Shown here in pieces: positions 35,070-45,454 of a stretch of DNA of 64,000 nucleotides. The notes beneath the pieces were generated by a model, which saw nothing but the letters and a program-made list of their open reading frames with translations, was not told the DNA's origin and searched no databases. Source of the DNA: Pseudomonadota bacterium (GTDB lineage Bacteria; Pseudomonadota; Gammaproteobacteria; Pseudomonadales; Oceanobacteraceae); assembly GCA_030145845.1 (NCBI GenBank), contig JAIXHJ010000012.1:1-64000 (forward strand), written 5' to 3'. Every line of letters begins with the position of its first letter. Positions within the stretch are counted from its first letter, which is position 1. A program made the position numbers and the translations under genes.

Positions 35070-37670
35070 TTATTTTTCCTCAAGGAAATCCTGAGCAAAT
35101 TTCTGCAGCACGCCACCGGCGTTGTACACCTGAACTTCCGCGGCGGTATCCAGACGACAGGTCATCGGCACCTCCACGGTGTCACCGTTTTTACGGGTAA
35201 TGACCAGGGTTACGTCACAACGAGGACTGAGATCACCAGCCACATCGTAGGTTTCCGTACCGTCCAGCTGCAATGTTTTACGCGTGGTGCCCGGCTTGAA
35301 TTCCAGTGGCAGCACGCCCATGCCGATCAGGTTGGTACGGTGGATACGTTCAAAGCCTTCTGCGGCGATTGCTTCCACACCCGCCAGACGTACACCTTTG
35401 GCAGCCCAGTCGCGGGATGAGCCCTGACCATAGTCAGCCCCGGCAACAATAATCAGCGGCTGCTTGCGGTTCATGTAGGTTTCAATGGCTTCCCACATGC
35501 GTTTCACTTCGCCTTCCGGCTCAACCCGTGCCAGCGAGCCCTGCTTAACCTGGCCGTTTTCGTCCAGCACCATTTCATTGAGCAGTTTCGGGTTCGCCAG
35601 GGTTGCACGCTGCGCCGTCAGGTGATCACCCCGGTGCGTGGCATAGGAGTTGAAATCTTCTTCCGGCAATCCCATTTTCGCCAGGTATTCACCCGCTGCG
35701 CTGGACGCCAGAATAGCGTTTGATGGCGACAGGTGGTCGGTGGTGATGTTGTCCGGCAGCAGCGCCAGCGGACGCATCCCTTTCAGGGTGCGCGGCGCCG
35801 CCAGTGCACCTTCCCAATAAGGCGGGCGACGGATGTAGGTTGACATCGGGCGCCAGTCATACAGTGGGCTTTCGGCTTTTTCCACGGCACCCAGATCGAA
35901 CATCGGGATGTACACATCACGGAATTGCTGTGGTTTAACATGCTCACCAACGATGGCGTCGATTTCTTCATCGGATGGCCAGATATCTTTCAGCGTTACC
36001 GGGTTGCCGTCTTTATCGGTACCCAGAACATCTTTTTCGATATCGAAACGGATGGTGCCGGCAATGGCATAAGCAACCACCAGTGGCGGTGACGCCAGGA
36101 ATGCCTGTTTGGCATAAGGATGAATACGTCCATCAAAGTTACGATTGCCGGACAGTACGGCGGTTGAGTACAGGTCACGGTCAATAATTTCCTGCTGGAT
36201 TTCAGGATCCAGCGCACCCGACATACCGTTACAGGTTGTACAGGCAAAAGCCACGATACCGAAACCGAGTTTTTCCAGTTCAGGCAGCAGGCCGGCTTCT
36301 TTCAGATACAGTTCGGCGACTTTGGAGCCCGGCGCAAAAGACGATTTCACCCATGGCTTACGGATGAGACCCAGCTCATTGGCTTTTTTCGCCACCAGAC
36401 CAGCGGCAACCACGTTGCGCGGGTTGGAAGTATTGGTACAGGAAGTAATGGCGGCAATAATGACAGCACCATCCGGCATTTTGCCTTCTTTTTCTTCCTC
36501 AAGAACCTGATCCATGTGACCGGCAATGCCTTTGGCAGCCAGATCCGTGGTAGCCACGCGGGCGTGCGGATTGGAAGGGCCGGCAATATTACGCACCACG
36601 GAAGACAGATCAAAAGTCAGTACGCGTTCGTACTCGGCTTTTTCCAGTGTGTCTGCCCACAGTCCGGTTTCTCTGGCGTATTTCTCGACCAGTGCCACCT
36701 GCTCCGGTTCGCGCCCGGTCAGTGTCAGATAGTCGATGGTCTGCTCATCGATGGAGAACATGGCTGCCGTGGCACCATATTCCGGTGTCATATTGGAAAT
36801 CGTTGCCCGGTCACCAACGGTCAGGCTTCGCGCGCCTTCGCCGAAGAATTCGAGATAGGCACCGACCACACGCTCCTTACGCAGGAATTCAGTCAGCGCC
36901 AGCACGATATCGGTCGCGGTAATGCCTGGCTGGCGTTTGCCGGTGAGCTCTACGCCAACAATATCCGGCAGGCGCATCATGGATGGGTGGCCCAGCATGA
37001 CGGTTTCCGCTTCCAGACCACCGACACCAACGGAAATAACACCCAGCGCATCGACGTGCGGGGTGTGCGAATCGGTACCGACACAGGTGTCCGGATACGC
37101 AACGCCGTCGCGCGCCTGCACCACAGGTGACATTTTTTCCAGGTTAATCTGGTGCATGATGCCGTTACCGGCAGGAATCACATCGACATTATCAAACGCG
37201 GTTTTGGTCCAGTTAATGAAGTGGAAGCGGTCCTCATTACGGCGCTCTTCGATGTCACGGTTTTTCTGAAATGCGTCCGGATCAAAACCGCCGCACTCCA
37301 CCGCCAGCGAGTGGTCAACAATCAGCTGAGTCGGTACAACCGGGTTTACTTTTGCCGGATCACCGCCCTTCTGTGCAATGGCGTCACGCAGGCCGGCCAG
37401 ATCCACCAGAGCGGTCTGGCCAAGAATGTCGTGACAGACCACACGTGCCGGATACCAGGGGAAATCCAGATCACGTTTGCGTTCGATCAGCTGTTTCAGG
37501 GCATCCGTCAGCAGTTCAGGCTCGCAGCGGCGTACCAGCTGTTCTGCCAGAATGCGGGAGGTATAAGGCAGGGTTGCGTAAGCGCCGGGTTTAATGGCGT
37601 CTACCGCGGCACGGGTGTCGAAATAATCGAGCGCCGTGCCTTCAAGGTGTTTGCGATATTCGGTATTCAT
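35070..37670 (-). CDS. acnD: Fe/S-dependent 2-methylisocitrate dehydratase AcnD
   Basis: 866 residues from ATG 37670. Aconitase fold with the [4Fe-4S] ligands Cys411 (ITSCTNTSNP), Cys477 and Cys480 (ACTTCNGMSG), and a C-terminal swivel domain with ADYGQGSSRDWAAKG. It dehydrates 2-methylcitrate and needs PrpF, encoded next. It replaces the non-iron PrpD used by enterics. Located in the order prpB-prpC-acnD-prpF, which identifies it against AcnA. Confidence 0.96.
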   Translation of the reverse strand: MNTEYRKHLEGTALDYFDTRAAVDAIKPGAYATLPYTSRILAEQLVRRCEPELLTDALKQLIERKRDLDFPWYPARVVCHDILGQTALVDLAGLRDAIAQKGGDPAKVNPVVPTQLIVDHSLAVECGGFDPDAFQKNRDIEERRNEDRFHFINWTKTAFDNVDVIPAGNGIMHQINLEKMSPVVQARDGVAYPDTCVGTDSHTPHVDALGVISVGVGGLEAETVMLGHPSMMRLPDIVGVELTGKRQPGITATDIVLALTEFLRKERVVGAYLEFFGEGARSLTVGDRATISNMTPEYGATAAMFSIDEQTIDYLTLTGREPEQVALVEKYARETGLWADTLEKAEYERVLTFDLSSVVRNIAGPSNPHARVATTDLAAKGIAGHMDQVLEEEKEGKMPDGAVIIAAITSCTNTSNPRNVVAAGLVAKKANELGLIRKPWVKSSFAPGSKVAELYLKEAGLLPELEKLGFGIVAFACTTCNGMSGALDPEIQQEIIDRDLYSTAVLSGNRNFDGRIHPYAKQAFLASPPLVVAYAIAGTIRFDIEKDVLGTDKDGNPVTLKDIWPSDEEIDAIVGEHVKPQQFRDVYIPMFDLGAVEKAESPLYDWRPMSTYIRRPPYWEGALAAPRTLKGMRPLALLPDNITTDHLSPSNAILASSAAGEYLAKMGLPEEDFNSYATHRGDHLTAQRATLANPKLLNEMVLDENGQVKQGSLARVEPEGEVKRMWEAIETYMNRKQPLIIVAGADYGQGSSRDWAAKGVRLAGVEAIAAEGFERIHRTNLIGMGVLPLEFKPGTTRKTLQLDGTETYDVAGDLSPRCDVTLVITRKNGDTVEVPMTCRLDTAAEVQVYNAGGVLQKFAQDFLEEK

Positions 37671-37690
37671 CAGCATCTCTCAGACAAAAT

Positions 37691-37719
37691 AGCGCACCTG
37701 CCCGGGATGCAGGTGCGCT
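37691..37719 (-). terminator. Perfect 11-bp hairpin between prpC and acnD (attenuator or processing site)
   Basis: 37691-37701 pairs exactly with 37709-37719 (7-base loop). On the minus strand it is followed by TATTTTG, a weak U-tract, so it may partly terminate or stabilise the upstream prpB-prpC message. Confidence 0.6.
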
Positions 37720-37727
37720 GCTGTTTC

Positions 37728-38852
37728 TTAACGGTCGGCAATCGGAGCGACTTTGCGGAAGTCTTCACCGACATATTCCGCACTCGGACGGATAATGCGG
37801 TTGTCCGCACGCTGTTCCATGACGTGAGCAGCCCAGCCGGTCAGGCGGCTGCAGACGAAAATCGGCGTGAACAGTTTGGTCGGAATGCCCATGTAGTTGT
37901 AGGCCGAGGCGTGGAAGAAGTCTGCGTTGCAGAAGAGTTTTTTCTCGCGCCACATAACCGCTTCACAACGTACGGAAATGTCGTACAGATTGCTGTCGCC
38001 ATTTTCCTGTGCCAGTTTTTCTGACCAGGCTTTGATGATGGCATTACGCGGATCGGATTCACGGTAGATAGCGTGACCGAAGCCCATGATTTTTTCTTTG
38101 CGCTCGAGCATGCCCATCAGTTTCTGTTCGGCATCTTCGGCATCCTTCATGCCTTCGATCAGTTCCATCGCAGCTTCGTTGGCGCCGCCGTGCAGCGGGC
38201 CACGCAGGGAGCCGATGGCACCGGTCACGCAGGAATGCATGTCGCTCAGCGTTGATGCGCAGACGCGGGCGGTGAAGGTCGAGGCATTGAATTCATGCTC
38301 TGCATACAGCACCAGGGACGCATGCATTACCTGAGTGTGCAGCTCGCTGGGTTTTTCATCGTGCAGGGTCCACAGGAACTGTTCCGCAATGGAGTCTGCA
38401 CCGGTTTCTTCATTGATGCGCTTGCCGTTATGGCTGAAGTTGTACCAGTAGTTGATCATGCCCGGAAACAGCGCCAGCATGCGGTCGGTAACGTCCTGCT
38501 GCTGTGCAAAGCTTTCTTCGGTTTCGAGGTTGCCCAGCATGGAACAACCGGTACGCATCACATCCATCGGATGGGCGGAGGCCGGAATACGCTCCAGTAC
38601 TTCCTTCAGCGCCTGCGGCAGTTTACGCAGGCCTTTCAGTTTGGTTTTGTAGGCATCCAGCTCAGCCTGATCCGGCAGTTTGCCTTTCAGAATCAGGTGG
38701 GCTACTTCTTCGAACTGACAGTTGTCCGCCAGGTCCTTAACGTCATAACCACGGTAAGTCAGACCTGAGCCTTCTTTGCCCACAGTCGACAGGGCTGTTT
38801 TACCGGCTACCTGGCCGCGCAGACCGGCACCGCTTAATTCTTTCTTCGCCAT
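37728..38852 (-). CDS. prpC: 2-methylcitrate synthase
   Basis: 374 residues, short citrate-synthase type. The opening GLRGQVAGKTALSTVGKEGSGLTYRGYD is typical of PrpC, and the active-site region includes LHGGANEAAM and MGFGHAIYR with catalytic His residues. It condenses propionyl-CoA with oxaloacetate. The position between prpB and acnD settles the assignment against GltA. A ribosome site is present before the ATG, and 21 bases separate it from prpB. Confidence 0.96.
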   Translation of the reverse strand: MAKKELSGAGLRGQVAGKTALSTVGKEGSGLTYRGYDVKDLADNCQFEEVAHLILKGKLPDQAELDAYKTKLKGLRKLPQALKEVLERIPASAHPMDVMRTGCSMLGNLETEESFAQQQDVTDRMLALFPGMINYWYNFSHNGKRINEETGADSIAEQFLWTLHDEKPSELHTQVMHASLVLYAEHEFNASTFTARVCASTLSDMHSCVTGAIGSLRGPLHGGANEAAMELIEGMKDAEDAEQKLMGMLERKEKIMGFGHAIYRESDPRNAIIKAWSEKLAQENGDSNLYDISVRCEAVMWREKKLFCNADFFHASAYNYMGIPTKLFTPIFVCSRLTGWAAHVMEQRADNRIIRPSAEYVGEDFRKVAPIADR

Positions 38853-38873
38853 GTGATACTCCCGTATTGGTGA

Positions 38874-39752
38874 TTATTTGTTTTTGCCTTCGGCAAACAG
38901 AGCGTCGAGTTTCTGTTCGAAATCGTGATAGTTCAGGTAATCGTACAGTTCCATACGGGTCTGCATCATATCAACCACTTTGCGCTGATCGCCGTCTTCC
39001 AGAATCGCTTTGTAAACGGTTTCAGCAGCCTTGTTCATGGCGCGGAAGGCGCTCAGCGGGTACAGCACCATACCGGCACCCCACTCTGCCAGCTGTTCAG
39101 TATTCCACAGTTCGGTGGCGCCAAATTCGGTAATGTTAGCCAGTACCGGTACATCAAGTGCAGCCGAGAAGGCACGGTAGTGCTCTTCGGTCTTGATCGC
39201 TTCTGCGAAAATACCGTCAGCACCGGCTTCGACACAGGCGATGGAGCGCTCAATGGCAGCCTCAATGCCTTCCTGCTGGAAAGCATCGGTACGGGCCATG
39301 ATGAAGAAGTTTTCGTCCGTACGGGCGTCTACAGCAGCCTTGATACGGTCAACCATCTCATGCTGTGAAACAATCTCTTTGTTCGGACGATGACCACAAC
39401 GTTTCTGCGCTACCTGATCTTCCAGGTGAACCGCGGCCGCGCCGGCTTTTTCCATCTGCTGAATGGTACGGGCGATGTTGAATGCGCCACCCCAGCCGGT
39501 GTCGATATCAACCAGCAGTGGCAGTGAGCTGGCCGAAGTGATGCGGCGGACATCCTCAATCACGTCATTCAGCGAGGTGATGCCCAGATCCGGCAGGCCA
39601 TAGGATGCGTTCGCCACGCCGCCACCGGACAGGTAGATTGCCTGATGACCAATGCGTTCTGCCATCATGGCCGCGTAAGCGTTGATGGTACCGACAATCT
39701 GCAGCGGCTTATTGTCCGCCAGTGCTTTACGGAATTTCTGACCCGGAGTCAT
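38874..39752 (-). CDS. prpB: Methylisocitrate lyase
   Basis: 292 residues, isocitrate-lyase superfamily. Catalytic Cys lies in [12 protein letters not shown], with metal-site Asp residues in [13 protein letters not shown] and MARTDAFQ. It splits 2-methylisocitrate into pyruvate and succinate, closing the propionate pathway. It overlaps the regulator gene by 4 bases, so the operon is translationally coupled to its regulator. Confidence 0.97.
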   Translation of the reverse strand: MTPGQKFRKALADNKPLQIVGTINAYAAMMAERIGHQAIYLSGGGVANASYGLPDLGITSLNDVIEDVRRITSASSLPLLVDIDTGWGGAFNIARTIQQMEKAGAAAVHLEDQVAQKRCGHRPNKEIVSQHEMVDRIKAAVDARTDENFFIMARTDAFQQEGIEAAIERSIACVEAGADGIFAEAIKTEEHYRAFSAALDVPVLANITEFGATELWNTEQLAEWGAGMVLYPLSAFRAMNKAAETVYKAILEDGDQRKVVDMMQTRMELYDYLNYHDFEQKLDALFAEGKNK

Positions 39753-40417
39753 GAGCGACCCTCCTCTTCAGCCAAACGGGTTTCAAGGTTATTCAGCGAC
39801 GACTGGATATGCCGGCGCATCAGCAGTTCAGCCAGTTCTGCATCACGGGCAGCAATGGCTTCAACAATTCGTTGGTGTTCCTGCAGCGCCTGTGGTGGGC
39901 GCTTGGTGCTGGTACTGGTCTGGTAGCGGTACATACGCACCAGGTGGTACAGCTCGCCACACAGCATCTGATACAGACGGCTGTTGCGGCTGCCTTTGAT
40001 CACACGGTAATGGAAATCAAGATCACCGGCTTTCTGGTAGTAAGCCAGCCCCTGCTCGGCAGCGATGGATTCTTCGTGTTCGCGCAGCAGGTCATAGAGT
40101 TCGGCAATTTCTGCATCCGTCATGCGCTGGGCGGCCAGACGGCAGGCCATACTCTCCAGCTCGACACGGACTTCGTAGATATCGCGCAGCTCTGCCAGGC
40201 TCAGGGAAACCACCCGGGCGCCTGCATGGGGTACGCGTTTCACCAGATGGCGGGCCTCCAGGCGCTGGATTGCCTCACGCATCGGTGCACGGCTGCCGCC
40301 GTAGCGTTCGACCAGGGTCTGTTCGGACAGGCGGTCACCGGGACGGAGTTCGCCACGCACAATCGCCGTGGTGAGTTCGGTAAACACTTTATCTGCCAGA
40401 GTCAGACTTTCATTCAT
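39749..40417 (-). CDS. GntR/FadR-family regulator of the prp operon
   Basis: 222 residues from the ATG at 40417. An N-terminal winged helix (about 5-75; [18 protein letters not shown] and [20 protein letters not shown]) is followed by an all-helical FCD ligand domain with acidic and His metal-site residues. First gene of the prp operon. GntR-type control replaces the sigma-54 activator PrpR of enterics, as in Pseudomonas-like genomes. It most likely represses the operon until 2-methylcitrate or a relative binds. Two similar palindromes flank its promoter (40421-40432 and 40495-40506). Confidence 0.92.
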   Translation of the reverse strand: MNESLTLADKVFTELTTAIVRGELRPGDRLSEQTLVERYGGSRAPMREAIQRLEARHLVKRVPHAGARVVSLSLAELRDIYEVRVELESMACRLAAQRMTDAEIAELYDLLREHEESIAAEQGLAYYQKAGDLDFHYRVIKGSRNSRLYQMLCGELYHLVRMYRYQTSTSTKRPPQALQEHQRIVEAIAARDAELAELLMRRHIQSSLNNLETRLAEEEGRS

Positions 40418-40420
40418 AGG

Positions 40421-40432
40421 ATTGTCTACAAT
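40421..40432. promoter_or_regulatory. Operator candidate 1 for the prp GntR regulator
   Basis: ATTGTCTACAAT has perfect 5-bp arms and ends 4 bases before the regulator's start codon, so a bound repressor would block initiation or translation. It matches the short palindromes typical of FCD-type GntR proteins and has a related copy 74 bases away. Confidence 0.6.
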
Positions 40433-40446
40433 CTTTGTGAGATGCG

Positions 40447-40475
40447 GGCAGAATACGCCTTTCAACACGGATTTC
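40447..40475 (-). promoter_or_regulatory. Possible prp operon promoter
   Basis: On the minus strand TTGAAA, a 16-base spacer and TATTCT lie between the two operator-like palindromes, upstream of the GntR gene. The -10 element is moderate. A second possibility is TACAAT inside the distal palindrome. Confidence 0.4.
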
Positions 40476-40494
40476 AACCCGGCCTAAGACTAAG

Positions 40495-40506
40495 ATTGTA
40501 TGCAAT
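40495..40506. promoter_or_regulatory. Operator candidate 2 for the prp GntR regulator
   Basis: ATTGTATGCAAT matches candidate 1 in 9 of 12 positions and has 4-bp arms. The 74-base centre-to-centre distance is close to seven helical turns, so the two sites would face the same side of the DNA. Confidence 0.55.
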
Positions 40507-40544
40507 CCCGTTCTGAGAGGAAAAATATCAGACCAGAAAGGCAT

Positions 40545-40567
40545 AAAAAAGCCCGGCAGAGCCGGGC
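40545..40567 (-). terminator. rraA terminator
   Basis: Read on the minus strand, a 7-bp GC stem (40561-40567 with 40551-40557, loop TCT) is followed by six T residues, 20 bases after the rraA stop. It insulates the prp regulator from the ppsA-hydrolase-rraA transcript. Confidence 0.9.
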
Positions 40568-40586
40568 CTGATGACGCTGATCGCCG

Positions 40587-41078
40587 TTATTCTGGCATAC
40601 TCAGCGCTTCCGGCGAGACGATAACGCCGTTGTTGTCCGCATAAACGTAATGTCCCGGAATGAATTCAACACCCCCGAATTTAACGTTGACGTTGATATC
40701 GCCCAGGCCACGCTTGTCGGTCTTCAGCGGCACAGTTGCCAGCGCCTGAACACCCAGGTCGGTCTGCATAATGGCATCAACGTCACGGATACAGCCGTAG
40801 ATGATGGCGCCTTCCCAGCCGTTTTTGGCGGCTTTCTCGGCAATCATGTCACCCATCAGGGCTTTGCGCATGGAGGCGCCGCCGTCAATGACCATGACCT
40901 TCCCCTTACCATTCTGCTCAACCAGCTCCTTCACTTTGGAGTTATCTTCGTAGCACTTAACGGTCACAATTTCACCGCCGAATGATTCGATGCCACCATA
41001 GTTGTTGAACATCGGCTCAACAACCTGAACCAGCTCAGGGTAAGCATCGCAGAGATCGGGCGTAATATATTGGGTCAT
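40587..41078 (-). CDS. rraA: Ribonuclease E activity regulator RraA
   Basis: 163 residues, the full RraA length. Typical parts are [50 protein letters not shown] and the C-terminal [15 protein letters not shown]. RraA forms a trimeric ring that binds the RNase E scaffold domain and dampens mRNA decay. The gene follows ppsA and a hydrolase as in Pseudomonas. Related aldolases share the fold, but the sequence fits RraA proper. An alternative activity as a 4-hydroxy-4-methyl-2-oxoglutarate aldolase-like enzyme cannot be fully excluded. Confidence 0.93.
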   Translation of the reverse strand: MTQYITPDLCDAYPELVQVVEPMFNNYGGIESFGGEIVTVKCYEDNSKVKELVEQNGKGKVMVIDGGASMRKALMGDMIAEKAAKNGWEGAIIYGCIRDVDAIMQTDLGVQALATVPLKTDKRGLGDINVNVKFGGVEFIPGHYVYADNNGVIVSPEALSMPE

Positions 41079-41158
41079 AGTGGGATCCTTAATCTGTCAG
41101 TGACGTTTGTCCGTCACCGGATGATAAATGCGCCACCCCCGGACAAGCGGATGGCAGG

Positions 41159-41183
41159 TGCGACAACGCCAGGCATTGTCGCA
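41159..41183. repeat. Inverted repeat after the alpha/beta hydrolase gene
   Basis: 41159-41166 pairs perfectly with 41176-41183 (9-base loop), 4 bases downstream of the hydrolase stop on the minus strand. There is no T-tract, so it may stabilise the upstream message rather than terminate it. A weaker hairpin GTGACG/CGTCAC lies at about 41100-41117. The rest of the 41079-41187 gap shows nothing recognisable. Confidence 0.5.
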
Positions 41184-41187
41184 TGAA

Positions 41188-42150
41188 TTATCCGGCCGGC
41201 TGAAGCTTTGTCAGCCAGTCTGATATGCGCGGCCAGACCTCTGCAGCCGCTTCCGGACTGACGATCATGCCGACATGATCGTAATCAAGGCTGAAGCCGG
41301 ACGCCTTGCCCAGCTGAATGATTTCCTTGCGCTCACCGCCATACAGGTCGGCAAATTTCACGCAATGGCGCAGCGGATCAGTCTGATCCCCCGCCGCGGC
41401 CAGCGCCAGCAGAGGCAGCTTATGGAAGGCCTTCCATGACGGCAGCAGTTTCTTGCCGGCCGCAGCGAACTGCCAGCTACCGAACACGCCCTGTCGCCTG
41501 AGGTGTTCGTTGATCACCGCAGCCGGCTCATTTTCCGGGCCAATACCCACATCCCGGCCATCCACTTCGCCTTTCATCGATACCCGGGTACGTATCAGGG
41601 TGCCGGTCAGCGGAATCCAGCGGTACAGCGGGCGCCGGAGGGTCTGTGTGCCGAGCAGGACCATCCCCAGACAGTTGCTGTCACTGAGCTGGCCACCGGC
41701 CACGGCGGAACTGATGGCAACGCCACCCAGTGAATGCCCCATCCACACCGGCAGCTGTTCGGTCTGCTCGTGGACAAACTCAGTCACGGCCGGCAGGTCG
41801 TGCAGCACATACCGCTCCAGTGTGTTGTTGCGGTAATCCGTGTTGCGTGGCGACAGACCATGCCCGCGCATTTCCATCAGCCAGACATCAAAGCCGGCAT
41901 CCAGCAGATAACGCGCCAGTCCTTCGCCCTTGCCGGACAGCCAGAAGCCACGATTGGTAAAACTGCCATGCAGCAGGATAACCGGCTGCCCGGTATGGGG
42001 CTTTCCGGCATAGCCAAGATGAGAAACCGCGACCTGAACACTGGTGTCCGGGTCGCGGTTATGTTTGATCAGATAAACATCCTCGGTCAGGTCGCCCAGG
42101 GCATCCGCCCTGAGCAGACTGACAGGAAAAAGCTCACTACTGCTTTTCAT
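41188..42150 (-). CDS. Alpha/beta hydrolase
   Basis: 320 residues. The oxyanion segment is LLHGSFTNRGFW, the nucleophile Ser140 is in GHSLGG, an acid residue is probably in AAGDQTDP and the catalytic His in DYDHVGMI. No signal peptide. A gene of this kind lies between ppsA and rraA in Pseudomonas, so the neighbourhood is conserved, but the substrate is unknown. It begins 10 bases after the ppsA stop, so it is probably cotranscribed. Confidence 0.88.
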   Translation of the reverse strand: MKSSSELFPVSLLRADALGDLTEDVYLIKHNRDPDTSVQVAVSHLGYAGKPHTGQPVILLHGSFTNRGFWLSGKGEGLARYLLDAGFDVWLMEMRGHGLSPRNTDYRNNTLERYVLHDLPAVTEFVHEQTEQLPVWMGHSLGGVAISSAVAGGQLSDSNCLGMVLLGTQTLRRPLYRWIPLTGTLIRTRVSMKGEVDGRDVGIGPENEPAAVINEHLRRQGVFGSWQFAAAGKKLLPSWKAFHKLPLLALAAAGDQTDPLRHCVKFADLYGGERKEIIQLGKASGFSLDYDHVGMIVSPEAAAEVWPRISDWLTKLQPAG

Positions 42151-42160
42151 TCGTCAGATT

Positions 42161-44530
42161 TCAGACCTTTTTATCTGCCAGGAAGAACCAGGTATCCAGT
42201 ACAGAATCCGGGTTCAGTGATACGCTGTCGATCCCATGTTCCATCAGCCAGCGCGCAAAGTCCGGGTGATCGGACGGGCCCTGACCGCAGATACCAATAT
42301 ATTTACCCGCTTTTTTACAGGCTTTGATGGCATTTTCCAGCAGCGCCAGAATGGCGTCATTACGCTCATCAAACAGGTGGGCAATGATGCCTGAATCGCG
42401 GTCAAGGCCGAGCGTCAGCTGAGTCAGGTCGTTGGAACCGACTGAGAAGCCGTCGAAGTATTCGAGGAACTGATCGGCCAGCAGTGCATTGGCCGGCAGT
42501 TCGCACATCATGATCAGGCGCAGGTCGTTCTCGCCTCGCTTAAGGCCATTCTCCGCCAGCAGATTGGAAACCTGTTCCGCCTCACCCACAGTACGCACAA
42601 ATGGCACCATGATTTCGACGTTGGTGAAGCCCATCTCGTTACGCACTTTCTTCATTGCCCGGCATTCAAGCTCAAAGCAGTCACGGAAGTTTTTCGAGAT
42701 ATAACGGGAAGCACCACGGAAGCCGAGCATCGGGTTTTCTTCTTCCGGCTCATACAGGCGTCCACCGATCAGATTGGCGTACTCGTTCGATTTGAAGTCA
42801 GACAGACGCACGATCACGCGCTTGGGCCAGAAGGCAGCCGCCAGCGTGGAGATGCCCTCCACCAGTTTTTCCACATAGAAGTCGACCGGACCCGGATAGC
42901 CGGAGATACGGCGTTCAACGGTCGGTTTCACCTCATCCGGCAGAGTGTCGAAATTCAGCAGGGCTTTCGGATGCACACCAATCATACGGTTGATGATGAA
43001 TTCCAGGCGCGCCAGGCCGACACCGGCGTTCGGCAGACCCTGGAAGTCGAATGCGCGATCCGGGTTGCCGACGTTCATCATGATTTTGAATGGCAGGTCG
43101 GGCATGGAGTCAACGCTGTTGGTGCGGACATCGAAATCCAGTGCGCCTTCGTAAACAAAGCCGGTATCACCTTCTGCACAGGAAACCGTCACTTCCTGAC
43201 CATCCGTCAGATGCTCGGTCGCATCTTCACAGCCAACCACCGCCGGAATACCCAGTTCACGGGCAATAATGGCGGCATGACAGGTGCGCCCACCCCGGTT
43301 GGTTACGATGGCGGCAGAACGCTTCATCACCGGTTCCCAATCCGGGTCAGTCATGTCGGCAACCAGTACGTCGCCCTCCTGCACCTGATCCATTTCGTCA
43401 ACGCTGTTGATGACGCGGACTTTACCCTTGCCGATACGGTGACCAATGGAACGGCCTTCAACCAGCACCTTGCCGGTTTCTTTCAGCAGATAACGTTCCA
43501 TGATGTTCTTGCTGGCGCGGCTCTTAACCGTTTCCGGGCGCGCCTGTACGATATAGAGTTTGCCGTCGTCACCATCCTTGGCCCATTCAATGTCCATCGG
43601 CCGGGCATAATGCTTTTCAATAATCATCGCCTGACGGGCAAGGTTTTCGACTTCCTCATCAGTAATGGAAAAGACCTGACGCAGTTCACGGTCAACGCGC
43701 TGGGTTTCAACGGATTTACCAACCGATGCTTCTTTGTTGTAAACCATCTTGATGGCTTTGGCGCCGATATTGCGACGCAGAATGGCCGGACGGCCTTCAG
43801 CCAGATTGTTCTTATGGACGTAGAATTCGTCCGGGTTCACCGCACCCTGCACCACCGTTTCACCGAGGCCGTAGGACGAGGTGACAAACACCACCTGATC
43901 AAAACCGGATTCAGTATCCAGAGTGAACATCACGCCACTGGATGCCGTTTCGCTGCGCACCATACGCTGCACGCCGGCCGACAGTGCCACCTTGTGATGA
44001 TCAAACCCCTGGGTGTGACGGTAAGAAATAGCACGGTCATTGAACAGTGAGGCAAACACATCGCGAATGGCATGCAGGACGTTTTCGACGCCAACAATGT
44101 TCAGATGGGTTTCCTGCTGACCGGCAAAGGATGCATCCGGCAGATCTTCTGCAGTTGCGGAGGAACGTACCGCCACGGCCATGTCATTATTGCCTTCCTG
44201 CAGCTTACTGAAGGCGGTGCGCACATCAGCCTCAAGCTGCGGCGGCAGTGGCGCTTCCAGAATCCAGTTACGGATGCGGGCGCCGGTTTCGGTCAGGGCA
44301 CGGATATCTTCGACATCAAGACTGTCGAGCGCCTGCTGAATACGGCTGTCGAGACCTTCGTAGCCGAGGAATTCACGATAGGCGTCTGCAGTGGTGGCAA
44401 AGCCATTCGGAACTGACACACCAGCGGTGGTCAGATTACTGATCATTTCGCCGAGCGAGGCGTTCTTACCGCCTACCTTCTCAACATCACCCATGGACAC
44501 CTGGTCAAACCAGAGTACGTAATCAGTCAA
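42161..44530 (-). CDS. ppsA: Phosphoenolpyruvate synthase
   Basis: 789 residues (E. coli 792). An N-terminal ATP-grasp domain ([38 protein letters not shown]), the phosphohistidine domain with His418 in [17 protein letters not shown], and a C-terminal PEP/pyruvate TIM barrel ([16 protein letters not shown]) are in the usual order. It makes PEP from pyruvate for gluconeogenesis, fitting growth on propionate or lipids. A TTG start at 44530 is chosen because AGGAG lies 7 bases upstream and the resulting N-terminus matches the family; the next ATG upstream adds 13 unsupported residues. PpsR, its kinase/phosphorylase, is encoded divergently. Confidence 0.95.
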   Translation of the reverse strand: MTDYVLWFDQVSMGDVEKVGGKNASLGEMISNLTTAGVSVPNGFATTADAYREFLGYEGLDSRIQQALDSLDVEDIRALTETGARIRNWILEAPLPPQLEADVRTAFSKLQEGNNDMAVAVRSSATAEDLPDASFAGQQETHLNIVGVENVLHAIRDVFASLFNDRAISYRHTQGFDHHKVALSAGVQRMVRSETASSGVMFTLDTESGFDQVVFVTSSYGLGETVVQGAVNPDEFYVHKNNLAEGRPAILRRNIGAKAIKMVYNKEASVGKSVETQRVDRELRQVFSITDEEVENLARQAMIIEKHYARPMDIEWAKDGDDGKLYIVQARPETVKSRASKNIMERYLLKETGKVLVEGRSIGHRIGKGKVRVINSVDEMDQVQEGDVLVADMTDPDWEPVMKRSAAIVTNRGGRTCHAAIIARELGIPAVVGCEDATEHLTDGQEVTVSCAEGDTGFVYEGALDFDVRTNSVDSMPDLPFKIMMNVGNPDRAFDFQGLPNAGVGLARLEFIINRMIGVHPKALLNFDTLPDEVKPTVERRISGYPGPVDFYVEKLVEGISTLAAAFWPKRVIVRLSDFKSNEYANLIGGRLYEPEEENPMLGFRGASRYISKNFRDCFELECRAMKKVRNEMGFTNVEIMVPFVRTVGEAEQVSNLLAENGLKRGENDLRLIMMCELPANALLADQFLEYFDGFSVGSNDLTQLTLGLDRDSGIIAHLFDERNDAILALLENAIKACKKAGKYIGICGQGPSDHPDFARWLMEHGIDSVSLNPDSVLDTWFFLADKKV

Positions 44531-44632
44531 CGTTCTTCTCCTGTAACTATGCACACCCGCCGGAATCACCTAAAATCGCCAGCTGCGGTCATTGGCTGCG
44601 TAATACTAAGTGCACGGGACATAAATTTCCAC

Positions 44633-45454
44633 ATGAAGCGAACTGCCTTCTTTATTTCCGACGGTACGGGGATTACGGCTGAAACACTCGGCAACAGCCT
44701 GTTGTCGCAGTTTGAAGCCATCGATTTTGAACGTATCACCCTGCCCTATATAGATTCTGTTGAAAAGGCAGAAAAAGCCGCCGCGCGTATCAATCAGGCC
44801 GCTGCCACCCATGGGCACCGGCCCATTGTGGTGGACACCATCGTCGACAAAAACATCCGCCAGATACTGGATTCCGCCGACTGTCTGAATATTGATATTT
44901 TCTCAACGTTTCTGGCACCACTGGAACGCGAGCTGAGCATTGAATCCTCGTATCGTGTCGGTAAATCCCACGCAGCGACCACCAGTCCGAATTATCTGGC
45001 GCGGATTGATGCGGTCAATTTTGCCCTGGATAACGACGATGGCGCCCGTACGCGCCATTATGCGGAAGCCGATATTATTCTGATCGGCGTATCCCGCAGC
45101 GGCAAAACCCCGACCTGTCTGTATCTGGCGATGCAGTACGGCATCAAGGCCGCCAATTATCCTCTGACCGAAGAAGACATGGCTGACCTGCGCATCCCGA
45201 AAAGTCTCGAGCCGCACCAGCAGAAGCTGTTCGGCCTGACCATCGACCCTGACCGGCTGGCCGCGATCCGTAACGAACGCCGGGCCAACAGCCGCTATGC
45301 GTCACTCAAGCAGTGCTATCACGAGATTGATGAAGTGGAAATGCTGTACCAGCGGCAGAACATTCCCTTTATCAGCACCACGGATAAATCCATCGAAGAA
45401 ATCTCTACCCGCATTATGGAAGAGACCGGTCTACAGCGACGCCTGAAGGTCTGA
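44633..45454 (+). CDS. ppsR: PEP synthase regulatory protein PpsR (kinase/pyrophosphorylase, DUF299)
   Basis: 273 residues. N-terminal [25 protein letters not shown] and the P-loop GVSRSGKT (152-159) are diagnostic. It switches PpsA on and off by ADP-dependent phosphorylation and Pi-dependent dephosphorylation of a Thr next to the catalytic His. Divergent from ppsA with a gap of about 100 bases. The ATG at 44633 fits the family N-terminus; a longer in-frame start at 44549 lacks support. Its 3' end overlaps the converging hydrolase gene by 24 bases. Confidence 0.95.
   Translation: MKRTAFFISDGTGITAETLGNSLLSQFEAIDFERITLPYIDSVEKAEKAAARINQAAATHGHRPIVVDTIVDKNIRQILDSADCLNIDIFSTFLAPLERELSIESSYRVGKSHAATTSPNYLARIDAVNFALDNDDGARTRHYAEADIILIGVSRSGKTPTCLYLAMQYGIKAANYPLTEEDMADLRIPKSLEPHQQKLFGLTIDPDRLAAIRNERRANSRYASLKQCYHEIDEVEMLYQRQNIPFISTTDKSIEEISTRIMEETGLQRRLKV

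Noticed and set aside
37152..38024. Open frame of 290 codons spanning the acnD-prpC junction on the plus strand
   Set aside because: It runs antisense to two well-identified genes and their intergenic hairpin.
42971..44050. Long open frame of 359 codons on the plus strand
   Set aside because: It lies antisense within ppsA and shows only a His/Phe/Asn-rich mirror of that gene.
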